Under the pieces are notes generated by a model. The model saw only the letters and a program-made list of their open reading frames with translations, did no database searches and was not told where the DNA came from. A stretch of DNA of 9,366 bases from JBOHUX01 sp050734915 (lineage in GTDB: Bacteria; Chloroflexota; Dormibacteria; Dormibacterales; Dormibacteraceae): assembly GCA_050734915.1 (NCBI GenBank), contig JBOHUX010000088.1, positions 1-9,366 on the forward strand, written 5' to 3'. Of this stretch, positions 7,558-9,366 are shown in pieces (the stretch's first letter is position 1; each line of letters starts with the position of its first letter). The translations under genes were made by a program, and so were the position numbers.

Positions 7558-8127
7558 GTGGGCTTCCTCGACACGCTGCTGGGCCGGACCCGACTCCCCA
7601 AGTCCAACGAGGACCGGCTCTTCGCGATCACCACGGCGGCGGTCGGGCTGGAGGCCTCCGCTGGTCTCGAGCCCGGGGGGCGGGCGGGGATCGTCTTCAA
7701 GAAGCTCCCCCCAGGTCGGTTCGATCAGCTTGCGGCGGACATGAAGCAGCTCGCCCAGCTCCAGGGCGAGGACGGCCAACTGACCATCGAGGAGCACTCG
7801 GACGACTTCGGGTTCGACTGGCTGATCCTCTCCGGCTCCGACTTCCAGGACACGGTCGCCACCCTGCACACGATCGCCGAGAGCCTGCTCGAGCAGGGGC
7901 TGGGAGAGCTGCTCCTCGCCTGCGCCTTCCGCTTCCAGCAGGGCGGCCGTCCCGTCTACTGGGTGTACGGGTACAAGCAGGCCTCCTTCTACCCCTTCAT
8001 CCCCGCCGGGGGCCGCACCCGCGACAACGCCGGGGAGCTGCGGCTGTCCGCGCTCGCCAAGGCCGAGCAGATGCCGGTCGAGCCGCAGCTGGAGCGCTGG
8101 TACGCGCTCTGGGGGATCCCCCTCTAG
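7558..8127 (+). CDS. pspAB: PspA-associated protein PspAB
   Basis: This 189-residue soluble protein has no signal peptide or membrane segment. It resembles the PspAB family, small proteins of unknown biochemical function that are encoded beside PspA and HtpX in actinobacteria, other high-GC bacteria and some archaea. Family-like elements are the N-terminus MGFLDTLLGR, the DDFGFDW stretch (82-88), the aromatic run YWVYGYKQASFYPFIP (134-149) and the C-terminal end LERWYALWGIPL (178-189). The protein is likely a cytoplasmic adaptor that acts with PspA or HtpX at the membrane; this role is inferred from gene order only. The gene starts 11 nt after htpX with its own ribosome binding site, so the two are very probably cotranscribed. 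The assignment rests on remembered family features plus context, without a profile search. Confidence 0.82.
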   Translation: MGFLDTLLGRTRLPKSNEDRLFAITTAAVGLEASAGLEPGGRAGIVFKKLPPGRFDQLAADMKQLAQLQGEDGQLTIEEHSDDFGFDWLILSGSDFQDTVATLHTIAESLLEQGLGELLLACAFRFQQGGRPVYWVYGYKQASFYPFIPAGGRTRDNAGELRLSALAKAEQMPVEPQLERWYALWGIPL

Positions 8128-8229
8128 GAGCTCCTCCCGGACATGCCGCGCGGTCCCCGAGAGTACGCTTGGCGAAGTGGTGACGGTAGGGGTCGCAGCG
8201 GTCATCGTTGAATTCCGGGAGGGTCGTCA
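8128..8229 (+). promoter_or_regulatory. Gap between pspAB and pspA, possible second promoter
   Basis: These 102 bp are longer than the other gaps in the module. A perfect palindrome, AGGAGCTCCT (8126-8135), spans the pspAB stop codon. TACGCT at 8164-8169 could be a -10 box but has no recognisable -35. I see no sigma-54 -24/-12 motif of the kind that drives pspA in enterobacteria, and no terminator. An internal promoter that boosts pspA relative to htpX is possible but not shown. Confidence 0.3.
8217..8223 (+). promoter_or_regulatory. Ribosome binding site of pspA
   Basis: GGGAGGG lies 6 nt upstream of the ATG at 8230. It is the best Shine-Dalgarno sequence in the window and fixes the pspA start. 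It suggests strong translation, in line with the high copy number PspA needs to form assemblies. Confidence 0.75.
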
Positions 8230-9243
8230 ATGAGCCTGGTCCGTCGCATGTCCGATCTCTTCGGGGAGAAGATGAGCCACCTCCTCGCCCACGCCGAGGA
8301 CCCCAATGAGGCCCTCGACTACGCCTACCAGAAGCAGATCGAGTCACTGCAGCAGGTCCGGCGCAGCGTGGCCGACGTCCTCACCTCGGAGAAGCGGCTG
8401 GAGCTCCAGGCGGCCCAGCTCCAGCAGAGCCAGGCCAAGCTTCAGGACCAGGCGCACACAGCCCTCGCCCAGGGACGCGAGGACCTCGCCCGTCTGGCCC
8501 TCACCCGCAGCCAGCAGGCGCAGTCCCAGCTCCAGGGCCTCGGCGACCAGATCACCCAGCTCAAGGCCCAAGAGCAGAAGCTCGAGCTGACCGCTCAGAA
8601 GTTGCAGGCGAAGGTCGATTCCTTCCGGACCCAGAAGGAGACGCTCAAGGCCCAGTACTCGGCCGCCGAAGCCTCGACCAAGATCGGAGAGGCGGTGACC
8701 GGGCTCTCCGAGCAGATGGCCGATGTGGGGATGATGGTGGACCGCGCCCAGGAGAAGACCTCCCAGATGCAGGCCCGCGCCGCCGCCATCGACCAGTTGG
8801 TCGACACTGGGGTGCTGGACCAGATCGGAGCCGGATCGGGCGACGACATCGATCGGCAGCTTCAGGCCGCGGGCACCCAGGACGCCGTCGAGATCCAGCT
8901 CCAGGCCATGAAGCAGTCCCTGGGCGCCCCCGCCGCGGCGGCCCAACTGGGACCGGGCCGGATCGTGGTCCGGATCCAGGGCGAGGACCAGTACAGCCTG
9001 GCGGTTGCCGACAAGGACGCCCTCGACGCCCTCGACCAGAAGCTGGTGGGGGCCATCCGGGGCGGCGACGAGGCCCGCTTCAAGTCAACCCTCGCGGAGA
9101 CCATCCAGTTCGTGCGCAGCCGAGGCACCAAGCTCGAAAGCGCCAGCCTTCTGCCCTCGGAGCTGGTGCTCCCCACCGAGGAGATGAGCCTCGACGAGGC
9201 GACCAAGATCCTGGACGGTCCCGCCGGAACGCCCGCGGCCTGA
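8230..9243 (+). CDS. pspA: PspA/IM30 family protein with C-terminal PspAA domain
   Basis: PspA proteins bind stressed cytoplasmic membrane and assemble into oligomers that limit proton leakage. The first 25 residues (MSLVRRMSDLFGEKMSHLLA onward) can form the amphipathic membrane-binding helix, followed by the EDPNEALDYAY element typical of the family. A long Gln/Ala/Leu-rich coiled coil runs from about 30 to 230. After an Ala/Pro linker (232-243), residues 244-329 form a second domain that begins RIVVRIQGEDQYSL and ends LLPSELVLPTEEMSLDEATKIL. It matches the PspAA family, normally a separate protein of about 90 residues encoded beside pspA. The 337-residue length, against about 220-260 for PspA alone, supports a true fusion, and no stop or frameshift lies between the parts. 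No pspB, pspC or pspF is in the window. Confidence 0.9.
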   Translation: MSLVRRMSDLFGEKMSHLLAHAEDPNEALDYAYQKQIESLQQVRRSVADVLTSEKRLELQAAQLQQSQAKLQDQAHTALAQGREDLARLALTRSQQAQSQLQGLGDQITQLKAQEQKLELTAQKLQAKVDSFRTQKETLKAQYSAAEASTKIGEAVTGLSEQMADVGMMVDRAQEKTSQMQARAAAIDQLVDTGVLDQIGAGSGDDIDRQLQAAGTQDAVEIQLQAMKQSLGAPAAAAQLGPGRIVVRIQGEDQYSLAVADKDALDALDQKLVGAIRGGDEARFKSTLAETIQFVRSRGTKLESASLLPSELVLPTEEMSLDEATKILDGPAGTPAA

Positions 9244-9264
9244 GCGGGCTGCCGGCAGCCTGCT
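9243..9264 (+). terminator. Hairpin directly after pspA, possible terminator or mRNA-end structure
   Basis: A 9-bp stem with one G-U pair pairs 9243-9251 with 9256-9264 around the tetraloop CCGG. Its core GGCTGCCGGCAGCC (9247-9260) is a perfect 14-bp palindrome, and the stem begins at the last base of the pspA stop codon. No T-run follows, so it is not a canonical Rho-independent terminator. It may act as a GC-rich I-shaped terminator, protect the 3' end of pspA mRNA, or attenuate reading into ccdA. Confidence 0.5.
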
Positions 9265-9288
9265 GAGCGGCGCCTCCCCGGAACGAGG

Positions 9289-9366
9289 GTGACCATCGAG
9301 CAGGTCTCGATCCCGCTCGCGATCGCGGCCGGCGTGGTGTCGTTCCTGTCTCCGTGCGTGCTGCCC
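9289..9366 (+). CDS. ccdA: CcdA-type cytochrome c biogenesis / thiol reductant transmembrane protein, N-terminus only
   Basis: The gene starts at GTG 9289 and runs off the right edge after 26 codons. The visible protein ends AAGVVSFLSPCVLP, the first membrane segment and signature of the CcdA/DsbD transmembrane family, with the redox cysteine at residue 23. CcdA carries electrons from cytoplasmic thioredoxin across the membrane, mainly to keep apocytochrome c haem-binding cysteines reduced. The start lies 45 nt after pspA, beyond a hairpin, and its ribosome binding site is weak (GAGG abuts the GTG). Whether it belongs to the psp transcript or begins a cytochrome c maturation cluster to the right cannot be seen. 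Confidence 0.8.
   Translation, partial: MTIEQVSIPLAIAAGVVSFLSPCVLP

Noticed and set aside
8128..8229. Sigma-54 promoter before pspA as in enterobacteria
   Set aside because: No GG-N10-GC pair with TGGCAC and TTGCA context can be found, and no pspF-like regulator is in the window.
1..9366. tRNA, rRNA, CRISPR array, insertion sequence or attachment site
   Set aside because: No repeated spacer pattern, transposase motif, terminal inverted repeats or tRNA-like fold was seen on either strand.

Overview
This is a very GC-rich window (roughly 70% by eye, with G/C-heavy third codon positions) from a bacterial chromosome. It holds seven protein-coding genes and short gaps, with no RNA genes, mobile elements or CRISPR. 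The PspA-PspAA, PspAB and HtpX combination, GTG starts and several start codons sitting just downstream of a -10 box without a Shine-Dalgarno sequence fit a high-GC member of the Terrabacteria (Actinobacteriota, Chloroflexota or a candidate phylum such as Dormibacterota). That assignment is inference; no marker gene fixes it.

Left third (1-3612, minus strand): 1204 uninterrupted codons of the glutamate synthase large subunit (gltB). It holds the glutaminase, central and FMN/3Fe-4S domains and runs off the left edge before the GXGXG domain. A 188-bp divergent gap (3613-3800) separates it from a plus-strand stand-alone enzyme of the TIGR00300 / AgrE-ArgZ ornithine cyclodeaminase family (3801-5045). 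The pair suggests linked amino-acid nitrogen handling: ornithine deamination releases ammonium, while GltB makes glutamate from glutamine and 2-oxoglutarate.

Middle (5100-6620): a multi-spanning membrane protein resembling GT-C / PMT-ArnT-type glycosyltransferases, with the Asp-Glu pair in its first outer loop. Its stop codon lies inside the -10 box of the next gene.

Right third (6626-9243): a compact envelope-stress module made of the membrane metalloprotease htpX, pspAB, and a PspA coiled-coil protein whose C-terminus is fused to a PspAA domain. A 9-bp hairpin follows pspA directly. A ccdA-type membrane thiol-reductant carrier gene then begins at 9289 and is cut by the right edge after 26 codons.

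The most notable observations are the HtpX / PspAB / PspA-PspAA fusion module, the apparent leaderless starts of the lead genes, the stop codon embedded in a promoter, and the bacterial stand-alone ornithine cyclodeaminase divergent from gltB.
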